Shown here: positions 7,832 to 17,514 of the stretch, in pieces | How the letters are laid out: each line of letters starts with the position of its first letter | Numbering within the stretch: position 1 is the first letter of the stretch | NCBI RefSeq assembly: GCF_001613445.1 | Contig: NZ_BDCJ01000028.1 | Location: 78,090 to 142,089 of the forward strand | Direction: 5' to 3' | Length of the DNA: 64,000 nucleotides | Source: Nocardia grenadensis NBRC 108939 | GTDB taxonomy: Bacteria > Actinomycetota > Actinomycetes > Mycobacteriales > Mycobacteriaceae | Made by a program: the position numbers and the translations under genes | The notes under the pieces: model-generated | The model's database searches: none | What the model was told of the DNA's origin: nothing | The model's input: the letters and a program-made list of their open reading frames with translations, nothing else

Positions 7832-9517
7832 GTGACTGCACATGATTGGAACGGACGCCTTGTTCCGTTTCCTGCCGACCGCGCCGCGGCGTACCGGGCG
7901 ACCGGAGAGTGGAGCGAGTTGCCCACCACAGCACGGCTGCACGAGTCGGCGCTGCGGCACGCCGATCACATCGCGCTCATCACCGCGTCCGACACCTACA
8001 CCTACCGCGAGCTCGACGAACGCACAGACCGCATCGCCGCGGGGCTGATCCGGCTGGGACTGCGCCGACTGGACCCGGTGATCTTCCAGGCCACCAACCG
8101 GGCCGCGACGGTTCTCGCCTGGTATGGCGTTCTCAAAGCCGGCCTGATCCCGGTGGGCACGCTGTCCCAGCACCGCATGCACGAAATAGGTCATATCAGC
8201 GAGAAGGTGGGCGCCGTGGCCCACCTCGTGGAAGCGGGTCTTTCGTTCGATCTGGTGGGCTTCGCCCGCGCGGTCGGCGAGGGCCACCCGTCGCTGCGCC
8301 ACGTACTCTCCATCGAAGCACCCACAGCAGAGCCAGGAGTACATCGGATCGAGGATCTCGGCGCCGGCATCGATCCGACCGAGGCCCGGGCCCTCGTCGA
8401 GGCGATCGAGGCCGAGACCGATCCCGAGGACATCGCGGTGTTCCAGCTGTCGGGCGGGACGACCGGAGTGCCGAAGGTGATCCCACGGATCCACGCCGAA
8501 TACTGGAACAACGGCCTCTTCTACGCCGGTGCCCTCGGCTGGAACGAACAGACCCGCGTGGCGCATCTGATCCCGATCATCCACAACGCCGGTATCTCCT
8601 GCGCTCTGCACGCCGCCCACGCGGTCGGCGCGACGCTGGTGCTGGCAACACCGGATCCCGTTGCTGCCTTCGACCTCATGGCGCGCAGCGAGATCACGGA
8701 CGTACTCATCGGGCACGGGCACTACCAGGCCGTCGGCTCAGCGGAATTCAGTACTGTCCTGCGTACCGTGCGCCGCACGGTACTGTCCGGCGCGAAGGTA
8801 CCGGCAGAGCTGTTCGGCAAGCTCGACGACGGTCACTCCCGCTGGGCCGGGCAGATGTTCGGCATGTCGGAAGGCATGTTCATGGTCACGCCGCGAGACG
8901 CCCCCGCGGCAGCGCGGGCGGCCACCGTCGGCCTTCCTATCGCACCGTCGGACGAAATCCGCATCCTGGACCCGCACAGCGAACAAGAAATCCCTGCGGG
9001 CGCGGTCGGGGAACTGTGCTGTCGCGGCCCGTACACGATACCGGGCTACTTCGACGCCCCCGAGCACAACGCGAAAGCGTTCACCTCCGACGGCTTCTAC
9101 AGAACCGGTGATCTGGCGGCGCTGCGCGAGTTCGACGGCCGTCACTACGTGTGCATCGAGGGGCGCATCAAGGACCTCATCAACCGCGGCGGCGAGAAGA
9201 TCAACGCCGAAGAGATCGAGCTGCTCCTGGTGCGCCACCCCGGCATCGCCGACGCCGCAGTCGTACCGATGCCCGACGAAAGACTCGGCGAGAAGGCATG
9301 CGCCTTCCTTATCCCGGAGCCGGGGGCCGAGCTGACGATGGAAGCCGTACAAGAGCATATGACCGTCCTCGGTGTGGCCAAGTTCAAGTGGCCCGAACGT
9401 TTGGTCTGGCTTTCCGCTCTGCCCCGGACCAACGTGGGCAAGATCGACAAGAAGCGCCTCCGCGCCGAGATCGTCGAGCGGCTCGAGGCGGAGTCGCTCG
9501 AGGGAGCACCGTCATGA
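7832..9517 (+). CDS. aryl/acyl-adenylating ligase (2,3-dihydroxybenzoate-AMP ligase type)
   Basis: A 561-residue ANL-superfamily enzyme. The phosphate loop LSGGTTGVPKVIPR lies near residue 206, the aromatic-acid-type segment IIHNAGISC follows, then FGMSEG, the hinge motif YRTGDLA and the C-terminal catalytic lysine in NVGKIDKKRL. It most resembles salicylate- or dihydroxybenzoate-AMP ligases. It would activate a carboxylic acid to the acyl-AMP and possibly on to the CoA thioester. The start is GTG, and its stop overlaps the start of the next gene as ATGA. That gene encodes a monooxygenase of the type acting on aryl-CoA esters, which supports an aryl-CoA-forming role. Confidence 0.85.
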   Translation: MTAHDWNGRLVPFPADRAAAYRATGEWSELPTTARLHESALRHADHIALITASDTYTYRELDERTDRIAAGLIRLGLRRLDPVIFQATNRAATVLAWYGVLKAGLIPVGTLSQHRMHEIGHISEKVGAVAHLVEAGLSFDLVGFARAVGEGHPSLRHVLSIEAPTAEPGVHRIEDLGAGIDPTEARALVEAIEAETDPEDIAVFQLSGGTTGVPKVIPRIHAEYWNNGLFYAGALGWNEQTRVAHLIPIIHNAGISCALHAAHAVGATLVLATPDPVAAFDLMARSEITDVLIGHGHYQAVGSAEFSTVLRTVRRTVLSGAKVPAELFGKLDDGHSRWAGQMFGMSEGMFMVTPRDAPAAARAATVGLPIAPSDEIRILDPHSEQEIPAGAVGELCCRGPYTIPGYFDAPEHNAKAFTSDGFYRTGDLAALREFDGRHYVCIEGRIKDLINRGGEKINAEEIELLLVRHPGIADAAVVPMPDERLGEKACAFLIPEPGAELTMEAVQEHMTVLGVAKFKWPERLVWLSALPRTNVGKIDKKRLRAEIVERLEAESLEGAPS

Positions 9518-11046
9518 AGTTCGACACGATCGCTGTGCTGGGCGGCGGCCCAGCCGGCTTGTATGCCGCGCGTCTGCTCAAACTGAGCCACCCCGACGCC
9601 GAAGTCACCGTCTACGAACAAGGGGTCCCGGACAAGACCTTCGGATTCGGCGTCGGTCTGGCGTCGCGAACCCAGCGCAACCTACGTCTCGCCGACCAGG
9701 ATTCGCTCGATGCGATCGTGGCCGCCGCGCACCCGCACGAGATGTCGATGCGTGTCGGCACCGCCGAGGTGCGACTTGCCCATGGCGAGTTGCTCGCCAT
9801 CGGCCGGGCCACCCTGCTGTCGGTACTGCAGACCTACGCCCGTGCCGCCGGAGTGACCCTGCGATTCGGTGAACGCCGCTCGATAGCCGACCTCGAGGCG
9901 GACCTGATCGTCGCCGCCGATGGCATCTCCAGCGCGACCCGGGCCGCACTCGCTGCGGAATTCGCCCCGGAGATCGTGGAAGGTGCAGGACTCTACCTTT
10001 GGTGTGGTACCGAATTCGCGCTGTCCAGCGCGGTATTCACACCGGTCACCACTGAGCATGGCACTTTCGTGGCGCACGCCTATCCGTATGCCGGTGATCG
10101 CAGCACCTTCCTGATCGAAACCGACGAACAGACCTGGCAACGAGCAGGCTTCGATGTTTCGACCCGCGAGACGTCGAACGGGGAAACCGATCAGGTCTCA
10201 CTCGACTACTTGCAGGAGGCGTTCGCGCAGACGCTGCAGGGAAATCGGCTGATCGGCAATCGGACCAAATGGCTGCGGTTCCGGACTGTTCGCTGCCGGA
10301 ACTGGTTCACCGGCAATGTGGTCCTGCTCGGCGATGCTGCGCACACCGCGCACTACTCGATCGGATCGGGAACGAAGCTCGCCATGGAGGATGCGATCGC
10401 GCTCGACCGTGCGCTGATCGCCACCGACGATATGAACGAGGCCCTCACCGCGTACGAAACAGAGCGCCGGCCGGCCGTCGAACACCTCCAGGCCATTGCC
10501 GAGCGATCGATGGCCTGGTGGGATTCGTTCCCGGAGCGTATGTCGATGCCGGTGGAACAACTGATGGTTGCCTACATGACCCGAGCGGGAAAAGTCACCA
10601 TCGAGCGGTTTGCGGAATCCGCACCACATGTTGCCAATCCCGGCCTGGCGGCATTTGCCGGCGTCGATTCCGGCGACGTTCCGCCGCCCTCGGCGGTAGC
10701 GGATTGGATACTTGCCCAGCCCCTGTCAGCGAACAAGCAGCAGTTCGCCGATCGCTTCGCATCCGAGGCGTTGCGGACCGCCGCCGACACGGTGCGGATC
10801 GAAGTCTCGGTCCGGCCCTGGAGCCATGCAGCCACCAAGTTGATCGTCGACCTGCCACCGGCAACCACATACTGGCTGACCGGCCCCGACAATCGCGAAG
10901 CGGTTCTCGATCGGCTGGACGTCGCCGAGCGAATTCGCCGGGAAACAGGCGCGGTCCTGGTGGCCGAACTGCCACGCGAGTTCCGCGCCGACGCCGCCGG
11001 CGCGATCGCCGGCGAGCGTGTCGATCTCGTGGCGTTCACCGTATAG
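9514..11046 (+). CDS. FAD-dependent monooxygenase, salicylyl-CoA/anthraniloyl-CoA hydroxylase-like
   Basis: A 510-residue flavoprotein hydroxylase. The FAD dinucleotide-binding GGGPAGLYAARLL is at residues 10-22. The GDAAHTAHYSIGSGTK block near residue 272 carries the second FAD motif and the SIGSGTK variant typical of enzymes hydroxylating salicylyl-CoA or 2-aminobenzoyl-CoA. After about residue 390 there is an extra C-terminal segment of roughly 120 residues that I do not recognise. It is translationally coupled (ATGA) to the ligase gene, so ligase and hydroxylase probably act on the same acid. Cytoplasmic; NAD(P)H is the expected reductant. The substrate ring is not determined. Confidence 0.82.
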   Translation: MKFDTIAVLGGGPAGLYAARLLKLSHPDAEVTVYEQGVPDKTFGFGVGLASRTQRNLRLADQDSLDAIVAAAHPHEMSMRVGTAEVRLAHGELLAIGRATLLSVLQTYARAAGVTLRFGERRSIADLEADLIVAADGISSATRAALAAEFAPEIVEGAGLYLWCGTEFALSSAVFTPVTTEHGTFVAHAYPYAGDRSTFLIETDEQTWQRAGFDVSTRETSNGETDQVSLDYLQEAFAQTLQGNRLIGNRTKWLRFRTVRCRNWFTGNVVLLGDAAHTAHYSIGSGTKLAMEDAIALDRALIATDDMNEALTAYETERRPAVEHLQAIAERSMAWWDSFPERMSMPVEQLMVAYMTRAGKVTIERFAESAPHVANPGLAAFAGVDSGDVPPPSAVADWILAQPLSANKQQFADRFASEALRTAADTVRIEVSVRPWSHAATKLIVDLPPATTYWLTGPDNREAVLDRLDVAERIRRETGAVLVAELPREFRADAAGAIAGERVDLVAFTV

Positions 11047-11057
11047 CCTCGATCACT

Positions 11058-11798
11058 ATGGCATCCACTGCTGCAGACCCGGCCGACCCCGCGCCAAAGC
11101 GTCGGGGCCGGCCGAGTGTGCGCCGTGAGCTCGTCGAACGGGAGATCAAGGAGAACGCCGCACGCCTGTTCGCCGAGCGCGGTGTCGCAGGGACGACCCT
11201 GCAGGACATCGCTGACGCGACCGGCCTGACTCGCCAAGCCGTCTACCACTACGTCGCGAACAAGGACGATCTGTTCGCCCAGCTGGTCAGTGAGATCGCC
11301 GATCAGCCCGCCCAGGTGCTCCACGAGATCAACGCGATGGACGACCTCGGCCCCCGAGACAAACTGCGGCGCATGGCGCACTCGCTGGCGCTGCATCAGA
11401 TGGCGAACCCGGACCGATTCAGGCTCATGATCCGGTCGGAATCCGACTTGCCCCCGCACTTGGCGACGTCGTACACCGCCAGCCGTCGGCGCGTCCTCAG
11501 GGAACTCATCGAAGTCATCGACGCCGGCATCGCCGCCGGAACGTTTCGCACCGTCGATTCGCGGACTGCCGCACTGGGCATAATCGGCATGCTCAACTGG
11601 ATAGCCTGGTGGCACCAAGAGGGCAGCAGCGATCAGCACGCGGCCGATGACCTGGCCGAGATGGCAGTGCGCACCGTCCAGAGTGAGAACTACGACCCCC
11701 GATCACCGACGGTCGCGGGGATTCTCGCGAACGTTCGCCGGGAACTCGACATGGTCCAGCGTTTATCCGATGATACGAACCAACTGTCGCCTCCCTGA
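11058..11798 (+). CDS. TetR-family transcriptional regulator of the catabolic island
   Basis: A 246-residue regulator. A basic N-terminal tail (PKRRGRPSVRRE) precedes a TetR helix-turn-helix at about residues 27-73, with LFAERGVAGTTLQDIAD and GLTRQAVYHYVANKDDLF. The rest is an all-helical ligand domain of the TetR_C type. The gene begins 11 bases after the monooxygenase stop and is the last gene of the hyuA operon, so it is probably autoregulated. The obvious candidate sites are the mirrored 19-bp operators upstream of hyuA. Its ligand would be a pathway substrate or CoA ester. The following 225 bases (11799-12023) show no gene. Confidence 0.85.
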   Translation: MASTAADPADPAPKRRGRPSVRRELVEREIKENAARLFAERGVAGTTLQDIADATGLTRQAVYHYVANKDDLFAQLVSEIADQPAQVLHEINAMDDLGPRDKLRRMAHSLALHQMANPDRFRLMIRSESDLPPHLATSYTASRRRVLRELIEVIDAGIAAGTFRTVDSRTAALGIIGMLNWIAWWHQEGSSDQHAADDLAEMAVRTVQSENYDPRSPTVAGILANVRRELDMVQRLSDDTNQLSPP

Positions 11799-12023
11799 TC
11801 GGATCTGTCGCCTCGACAAGCCCGCCACGACTACCGACGAGCGGACCGCCGCACAACGCCGGGGACGTCTGTGCAGAACCACACTAGCCGCGCAGGACCA
11901 CCACCATCGACCCACCGGAAGGCACTCGCTTCCGGCACCAGCCATCGCTGTCGACCGCCCGGACCCTCCGATCGGCGCAAACCGACCAGACGACAGGTGC
12001 CGCGGTCCCGGGTCGGCAGCGTC

Positions 12024-12662
12024 TCAGGGAGTTCGCACGGTGACCGGTTGGCGGAGGATGGTGCGGAGTTTCTCGGGCGCCACCTTGCGGGCATCACCGA
12101 GATAGATCTCGTGGTGCCGGCCGACCATCCGGAACCCGTTGTCCGGCACGAATTCGTGGTGCATCCGCGCCAGCACCTCGGTTTCGTCGTCGTAGGAGCC
12201 GATGTGCAGTGTCTGCACACAGCGCCCCTCCGACAGGCCGTCCAGACGCACATCGAGCAGCCGTGCCGGTCGATTCTTGGCCGCGACCTGTTCGACGGCG
12301 CGCGCGAACAGCCCGGGTTCTATCCAGTCGGGGACCATGATCATCAGCGTCCAGTCCCAGCGGGACTTGTCCCGCGCGGCGGTGAAGGCGTCCATATCGT
12401 CGGCCCACCACAGACCTTCCAGCGGCATGACGACATAGTCGCGGCCGAGTTCACGTTTGCTGGCGAACTTGAGCGCGTAGGCCAAGGGGTAGAGCGCCTC
12501 GGTCGCGTGCGCGAAGTCGGGATCGGTATTGGGATCACCGTGCCCGTCGATCATGAGGTATTGCAGATCGGGCACGTCCACCACCTCGAATCGGCCCCGG
12601 CGGGCGCGATAGGCCGCGATCTCTTTCTTGAAATCGATCTTGTCAGCCGTTTTGTCCACCAT
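12024..12662 (-). CDS. GyrI-like small-molecule-binding domain protein
   Basis: A 212-residue soluble protein of the GyrI-like / SOUL-type ligand-binding superfamily. It opens DFKKEIAAYRARRGRFEVVDVP (here split as DFKKEIAAY and RRGRFEVVDVP) and has the domain signature YLMIDGHGDPN, then ALYPLAYALKF, WWADDMDAF and LHIGSYDDE. Stand-alone members of this type bind hydrophobic drugs or act as hydrolases of small molecules. The gene overlaps the end of the PadR regulator gene by 20 bases, so the two are cotranscribed, with the regulator first. That pairing suggests a drug- or small-molecule-responsive unit. The compound is unknown. Confidence 0.78.
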   Translation of the reverse strand: MVDKTADKIDFKKEIAAYRARRGRFEVVDVPDLQYLMIDGHGDPNTDPDFAHATEALYPLAYALKFASKRELGRDYVVMPLEGLWWADDMDAFTAARDKSRWDWTLMIMVPDWIEPGLFARAVEQVAAKNRPARLLDVRLDGLSEGRCVQTLHIGSYDDETEVLARMHHEFVPDNGFRMVGRHHEIYLGDARKVAPEKLRTILRQPVTVRTP

Positions 12663-13179
12663 CGGATACCTGGACTCGCCGCGCGAGCCACGACCTCTCT
12701 GCCTCCAGGAGGCTCAGCGAATAGGAGAAGACCTCGCGCGCGGGTAGCGCGAGAGGGGATTGCGCGGCTGCCGCCGCCTCCATCGCGGCGATTCGCGCCC
12801 GCACCTGCCCGAGCCGTTCGGCCAGCGCCCGGCGGTATTCCGGCTCGGTGAGCAGCGGCAGATTCGACACACCCACGAGAAAGGGATTCGATACCGGCTG
12901 CGGTTCCGCGACGAGCGCCAGCGCCGCGCGGGTGGCCGCCTCCTGCCCCGCCGCGGTGGCCTGGAAGACACGCCGGCCCTTCGCGGCGGCGGGCGCATCG
13001 GGCGCGTGCACTAAACCGCGTTTTTCCAGTTTGGTGAGCAGGTAGTAGATCGAGGAGAACCCGATCTCGGTCCACTGCCGTATCCCGCGGCGCTCGATCA
13101 CCTGCTCCAGGTCGTAGCCGTGCTGAGGGGACTCGATGATCAGACCGAGGACGACGAGTTCGGACGAGGTGAGCTCCAC
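12643..13179 (-). CDS. PadR-family transcriptional regulator
   Basis: A 178-residue regulator. The N-terminal winged helix (ELTSSELVVLGLI, HGYDLEQVIERR, IGFSSIYYLLTKLEKRGLV) is followed by a helical C-terminal dimerisation domain of the Vir_act_alpha_C type containing RRALAERLGQVRARIAAME. The start is GTG at 13179. A TAGAAT box at 13185-13190 on the same strand ends six bases before it, so the transcript is probably leaderless. A perfect palindrome just upstream looks like its own operator. PadR repressors usually control a neighbouring gene and themselves, and here that gene encodes the GyrI-like protein. Confidence 0.85.
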   Translation of the reverse strand: MELTSSELVVLGLIIESPQHGYDLEQVIERRGIRQWTEIGFSSIYYLLTKLEKRGLVHAPDAPAAAKGRRVFQATAAGQEAATRAALALVAEPQPVSNPFLVGVSNLPLLTEPEYRRALAERLGQVRARIAAMEAAAAAQSPLALPAREVFSYSLSLLEAERSWLARRVQVSDGGQNG

Positions 13180-13184
13180 GGCAT

Positions 13185-13206
13185 TATTCTAGCACTAGGA
13201 TAGTGC
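13185..13206 (-). promoter_or_regulatory. leaderless padR promoter with palindromic operator
   Basis: GCACTA-GGA-TAGTGC at 13192-13206 is a perfect 6-bp inverted repeat. It directly abuts a TAGAAT -10 box (13185-13190, minus strand), which lies six bases from the GTG start. A dimeric PadR bound here would cover the -10 region, consistent with autorepression. Confidence 0.6.
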
Positions 13207-13300
13207 GGCAGGCGGGACCTCTCACCACGTCGACGAAAGGCGTCCACACCCGGACGAGGTATCCCACTCCCGACTGGTGCCGACCTGCCCGCCACGCGAA

Positions 13301-13333
13301 CCGGCCCGCCCCGCAAGAGGCGGGACGGGCCGG
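13301..13333 (-). terminator. gatB terminator hairpin
   Basis: CCGGCCCG at 13301-13308 pairs with CGGGCCGG at 13326-13333, with further inner pairing. It begins 18 bases after the gatB stop. No U-tract follows, as is usual in actinobacteria. Confidence 0.55.
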
Positions 13334-13351
13334 TATCGGAATTTCTCGGAT

Positions 13352-14860
13352 CTACCCGCCGCAGGCAGCGAGGACCAGTTCGCGGACGCGAGCCGCGTCG
13401 GCCTGACCCCGGGTGGCCTTCATGACATCACCGACGATCTTGCCCGCGGCCTGCACCTTGCCGGAGCGGATCTTGTCGGCGATATCGGGATTGGCGGCCA
13501 GCGCCTTGTCGACCTCGGCCTGCAGCGCGCTGTCGTCGCTGACCATGCCCAGGCCCTTGCTCTCCACGATATGGGCCGGATCGCCTGCACCATCGAGCAC
13601 CAGGTCGACCACCTGTTTGGCGACCTTGTTGTTCACCGTCTTGGCCTCCACCAGGCCGATCACCTCGGCTACCTGCGCGGGCGTGATCGGTAGGTCCTCG
13701 AGGGCGACACCGCGCTCGTTGGCTTTCTCGGTGAGGTAGGCGACCCACCAGGAACGCGCTTCCCTGGCGGGCGCGCCGGCATCGACCGTGGCGATGATCA
13801 GGTCCAGCGCGCCGGCGTTCACCAGATCACGCATCACCTCGTCGGAGACACCCCAATCCGACTGGATACGCGCGCGGCGCAGCCACGGATATTCGGGAAT
13901 GGTGCCGCGCAGCCCGTCCACCCAGGCCGTATCGGGCGCCACCGGTTCCAGATCGGGTTCGGGGAAGTAGCGGTAGTCCTCGGCGGTCTCCTTGCGGCGG
14001 CCCGGGGAGGTGGAACCGTCGGCCTCGTGGAAGTGCCGGGTCTCCTGGATCACCTCGCCGCCGGTGGCCAGCACCGCGCCCTGGCGGCGCATCTCGAACC
14101 GGACCGCGACCTCGACGCTCTTGAGTGAGTTCACGTTCTTGGTCTCGGTGCGGGTGCCGAAGACCTCGGCGCCGACCGGCATGAGCGAGACATTGGCGTC
14201 GCAGCGCAGCGAGCCGTGTTCCATCCGGACATCGGAGACATCCAGGGATTTCAGCAGGTCGCGCAGCGCGGTGACGTAGGCGCGCGCGACCTCGGGCGCG
14301 CGGTCACCGGCGCCGGTGACGGGTTTGGTGACGATCTCGATGAGCGGCACCCCGGCCCGGTTGTAATCGAGCAGGGAATGACTCGCCCCGTGGATACGCC
14401 CGGTCGCACCGCCGACGTGCACCGATTTACCGGTGTCCTCCTCCATGTGCGCGCGCTCGATCTCCACCCGGAAGGTGGTGCCGTCGTCGAGCGGGACGTC
14501 GAGATAGCCCTCGGTGGCGATGGGTTCGTCGTACTGACTGATCTGGTAGTTCTTCGGCTGGTCGGGGTAGAAATAGTTCTTGCGCGCGAACCGGCCCCAC
14601 GGGGTGATCGAACAGTTGAGCGCCAGGCCGATCCGCACCGCCGACTCCACGGCCTGCTGGTTGACCACCGGCAGCGAACCGGGCAGGCCCAGGCAGACCG
14701 GGCAGACCTGGGTGTTGGGTTCGGCGCCGAAGGTGGTCGGGCAACCGCAGAACATCTTGGTCGCGGTGTTCAGCTCGACATGGACCTCCATGCCGAGCAC
14801 CGGCTCGTACCGGGTGACGACCTCGGCGTAATCCATGAGTTCGACGGTGGGTGCGCTCAT
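13352..14860 (-). CDS. gatB: aspartyl/glutamyl-tRNA amidotransferase subunit B
   Basis: A 502-residue GatB, the tRNA-binding and kinase subunit of the GatCAB complex that converts Glu-tRNA(Gln) to Gln-tRNA(Gln). The N-terminal cradle has YEPVLGMEVHVEL and the zinc-type Cys cluster MFCGCP...CPVCLGLPG. The PET signature KNYQISQYDEP and HMEEDTGKS follow, and the C-terminal Yqey-like tail begins near AEVIGLVEAKTVNNK. Length is normal. In mycobacteria gatB follows pfkA, and here only a lipoprotein gene separates them. The stop is followed by a strong hairpin. Confidence 0.96.
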   Translation of the reverse strand: MSAPTVELMDYAEVVTRYEPVLGMEVHVELNTATKMFCGCPTTFGAEPNTQVCPVCLGLPGSLPVVNQQAVESAVRIGLALNCSITPWGRFARKNYFYPDQPKNYQISQYDEPIATEGYLDVPLDDGTTFRVEIERAHMEEDTGKSVHVGGATGRIHGASHSLLDYNRAGVPLIEIVTKPVTGAGDRAPEVARAYVTALRDLLKSLDVSDVRMEHGSLRCDANVSLMPVGAEVFGTRTETKNVNSLKSVEVAVRFEMRRQGAVLATGGEVIQETRHFHEADGSTSPGRRKETAEDYRYFPEPDLEPVAPDTAWVDGLRGTIPEYPWLRRARIQSDWGVSDEVMRDLVNAGALDLIIATVDAGAPAREARSWWVAYLTEKANERGVALEDLPITPAQVAEVIGLVEAKTVNNKVAKQVVDLVLDGAGDPAHIVESKGLGMVSDDSALQAEVDKALAANPDIADKIRSGKVQAAGKIVGDVMKATRGQADAARVRELVLAACGG

Positions 14861-14903
14861 GGCCCACAGTCTAAGCGGCCGGGCAGTACCCTCCGGTGGG
14901 CGG

Positions 14904-16289
14904 TCAGTCCGCCCGCACCCGGACGCCGAGCCAGCCGGTGACCGTTTCGAGGGCCATCGCAGCGATGGTTGTCTCGATGGACTCGTACTCGGTGGGCAGG
15001 CCGGTTCCGGCGGGCTGCATCAGATGGTTGAGCCCGTCCAGCACCGTGACGGTGGCGTCCGGGCCGGCGCCCAGCAGATCACGCATGGGCTGCGCGTTCT
15101 GCGCCGGCGGGACCTGCACATCCTTGGACCCGAAGAACGCCAGCACCGGTATCCGCAGCGCGGACAGCGCGGGTGCCGGATCGTAGGACACCAATGCGGC
15201 CATGTACGGGGTGTTCTCCCCGGTGAGGGCTTCGGAGACGGCGCGCAGACCCTGGGGCAGCGTGCGGTTGTAGGTCTCCGACAGCCGCGCCGCCCTGGTG
15301 AGCCGGCCGTCCCGCAACGCCGCGGTCCAGTCCCGCAGGAAGGCGAGATGGGTGTCCAGCTGCTCGGGCGTGGCACCGGCCTCGGTGAAGGTCCGGCGGC
15401 CCTGGGCCAGGACGATATCGGTGCCCGGGACGGCGGGGGCGGCCATCAGGATCGTGAACGCGATCCCGTTCTCGGGCCGCGCGGCGACGAGCGGCGCCAG
15501 ATAGCCACCCTCGGAGTGGCCGAGCAGGCCGATACGGCCGGAATCTATCTCCGGGCGCTCGCGCAGGAAACGCAGCCCGGCCTCGATATCACCGGTCAGG
15601 TCGGTGTAGTTCGCCTGGTTCAGATTGCCGCCGGTACCGCCGACCCCGCGATCGTCGGTGCGTAGCACCGCGTACCCGGCACGGGTGAGGGTATCGGCCA
15701 GCAGGAGGAAGGGCTGATGTCCGGCAATCTCCTCGTTGCGGTCCTGGGGTCCGCTGCCGCTGATGAGGACGACCGCCGGCAGCGGGCCGGTGGCCGCCGC
15801 GGGACGGGTCAGCGTCCCCGCGACGGTGATACCGCCGCTCGGGTACGAAACATCCTCGGAGATATAGGGATACGGCGGCGCGGGTCGCTGGGGGCGGGCC
15901 GGGGGCCCGACCGGCCGGCGGTTCAGCCGCAGTCCGAAACTGTGCCCGGACCGGCTGAAATCACCCACGATCGCATCGGCCGATTCGTCGAACCGGCCCG
16001 CGAACCGCGCGTCACCCGGCATATCCGGCACCCCGAATTCCACCCGCTCCGGTTCGGCCACCACCCCGGCCAGGGCACGGCCGGTGACCTTCTCGGCGGG
16101 TATATCGATCCGCCCGCTGTGCCGGCCGGTGAAATCCACCGCGACCACGACCGGCGCGCCGGGGACCTCGATGGCCCCGTGCCATTGCCCGCGCACCCGG
16201 TCGTCGACAGCGCCGCCCGAGCAACCGGCCAACACCGGGACGAGCATCGAGAGAACCGCAACCAGCAACACTCCCCTGCCATGGCGCAT
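14904..16289 (-). CDS. secreted lipoprotein alpha/beta hydrolase
   Basis: A 461-residue protein with a lipoprotein signal (MRHGRGVLLVAVLSMLVP, then VLAGCSG, lipobox LAGC), so it is probably anchored outside the membrane. An N-terminal beta-rich region of about 110 residues precedes the hydrolase domain. That domain has the oxyanion segment LISGSGPQDRNE, the nucleophile elbow GHSEGG, an acid in FFGSKDVQVPP and the His in LDGLNHLMQP. This resembles secreted acyl-hydrolases of the YdeN/BAAT type. The start chosen is the ATG that begins the signal peptide; an in-frame start 45 bases upstream is less likely. It lies between pfkA and gatB. Substrate unknown. Confidence 0.82.
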   Translation of the reverse strand: MRHGRGVLLVAVLSMLVPVLAGCSGGAVDDRVRGQWHGAIEVPGAPVVVAVDFTGRHSGRIDIPAEKVTGRALAGVVAEPERVEFGVPDMPGDARFAGRFDESADAIVGDFSRSGHSFGLRLNRRPVGPPARPQRPAPPYPYISEDVSYPSGGITVAGTLTRPAAATGPLPAVVLISGSGPQDRNEEIAGHQPFLLLADTLTRAGYAVLRTDDRGVGGTGGNLNQANYTDLTGDIEAGLRFLRERPEIDSGRIGLLGHSEGGYLAPLVAARPENGIAFTILMAAPAVPGTDIVLAQGRRTFTEAGATPEQLDTHLAFLRDWTAALRDGRLTRAARLSETYNRTLPQGLRAVSEALTGENTPYMAALVSYDPAPALSALRIPVLAFFGSKDVQVPPAQNAQPMRDLLGAGPDATVTVLDGLNHLMQPAGTGLPTEYESIETTIAAMALETVTGWLGVRVRAD

Positions 16290-16391
16290 GGTGCGACTGT
16301 ATCCCCGCGCTACGGCCGGGCCCGGGTGAAGCACCGGGGTCGCAGCGAGGATTTCGGCCGGACCGCCGATTCCGGACCCGCCGGGCGGCGC

Positions 16392-17426
<1,035 letters not shown>

Positions 17427-17514
17427 GGCGCCCATCTTGCCCGCTGCGCCACACCTTTGCCGCGTCGGGCCCGTGAATGTCCGGTAACACCCGCGCACCG
17501 TACGGGGCCACCGG

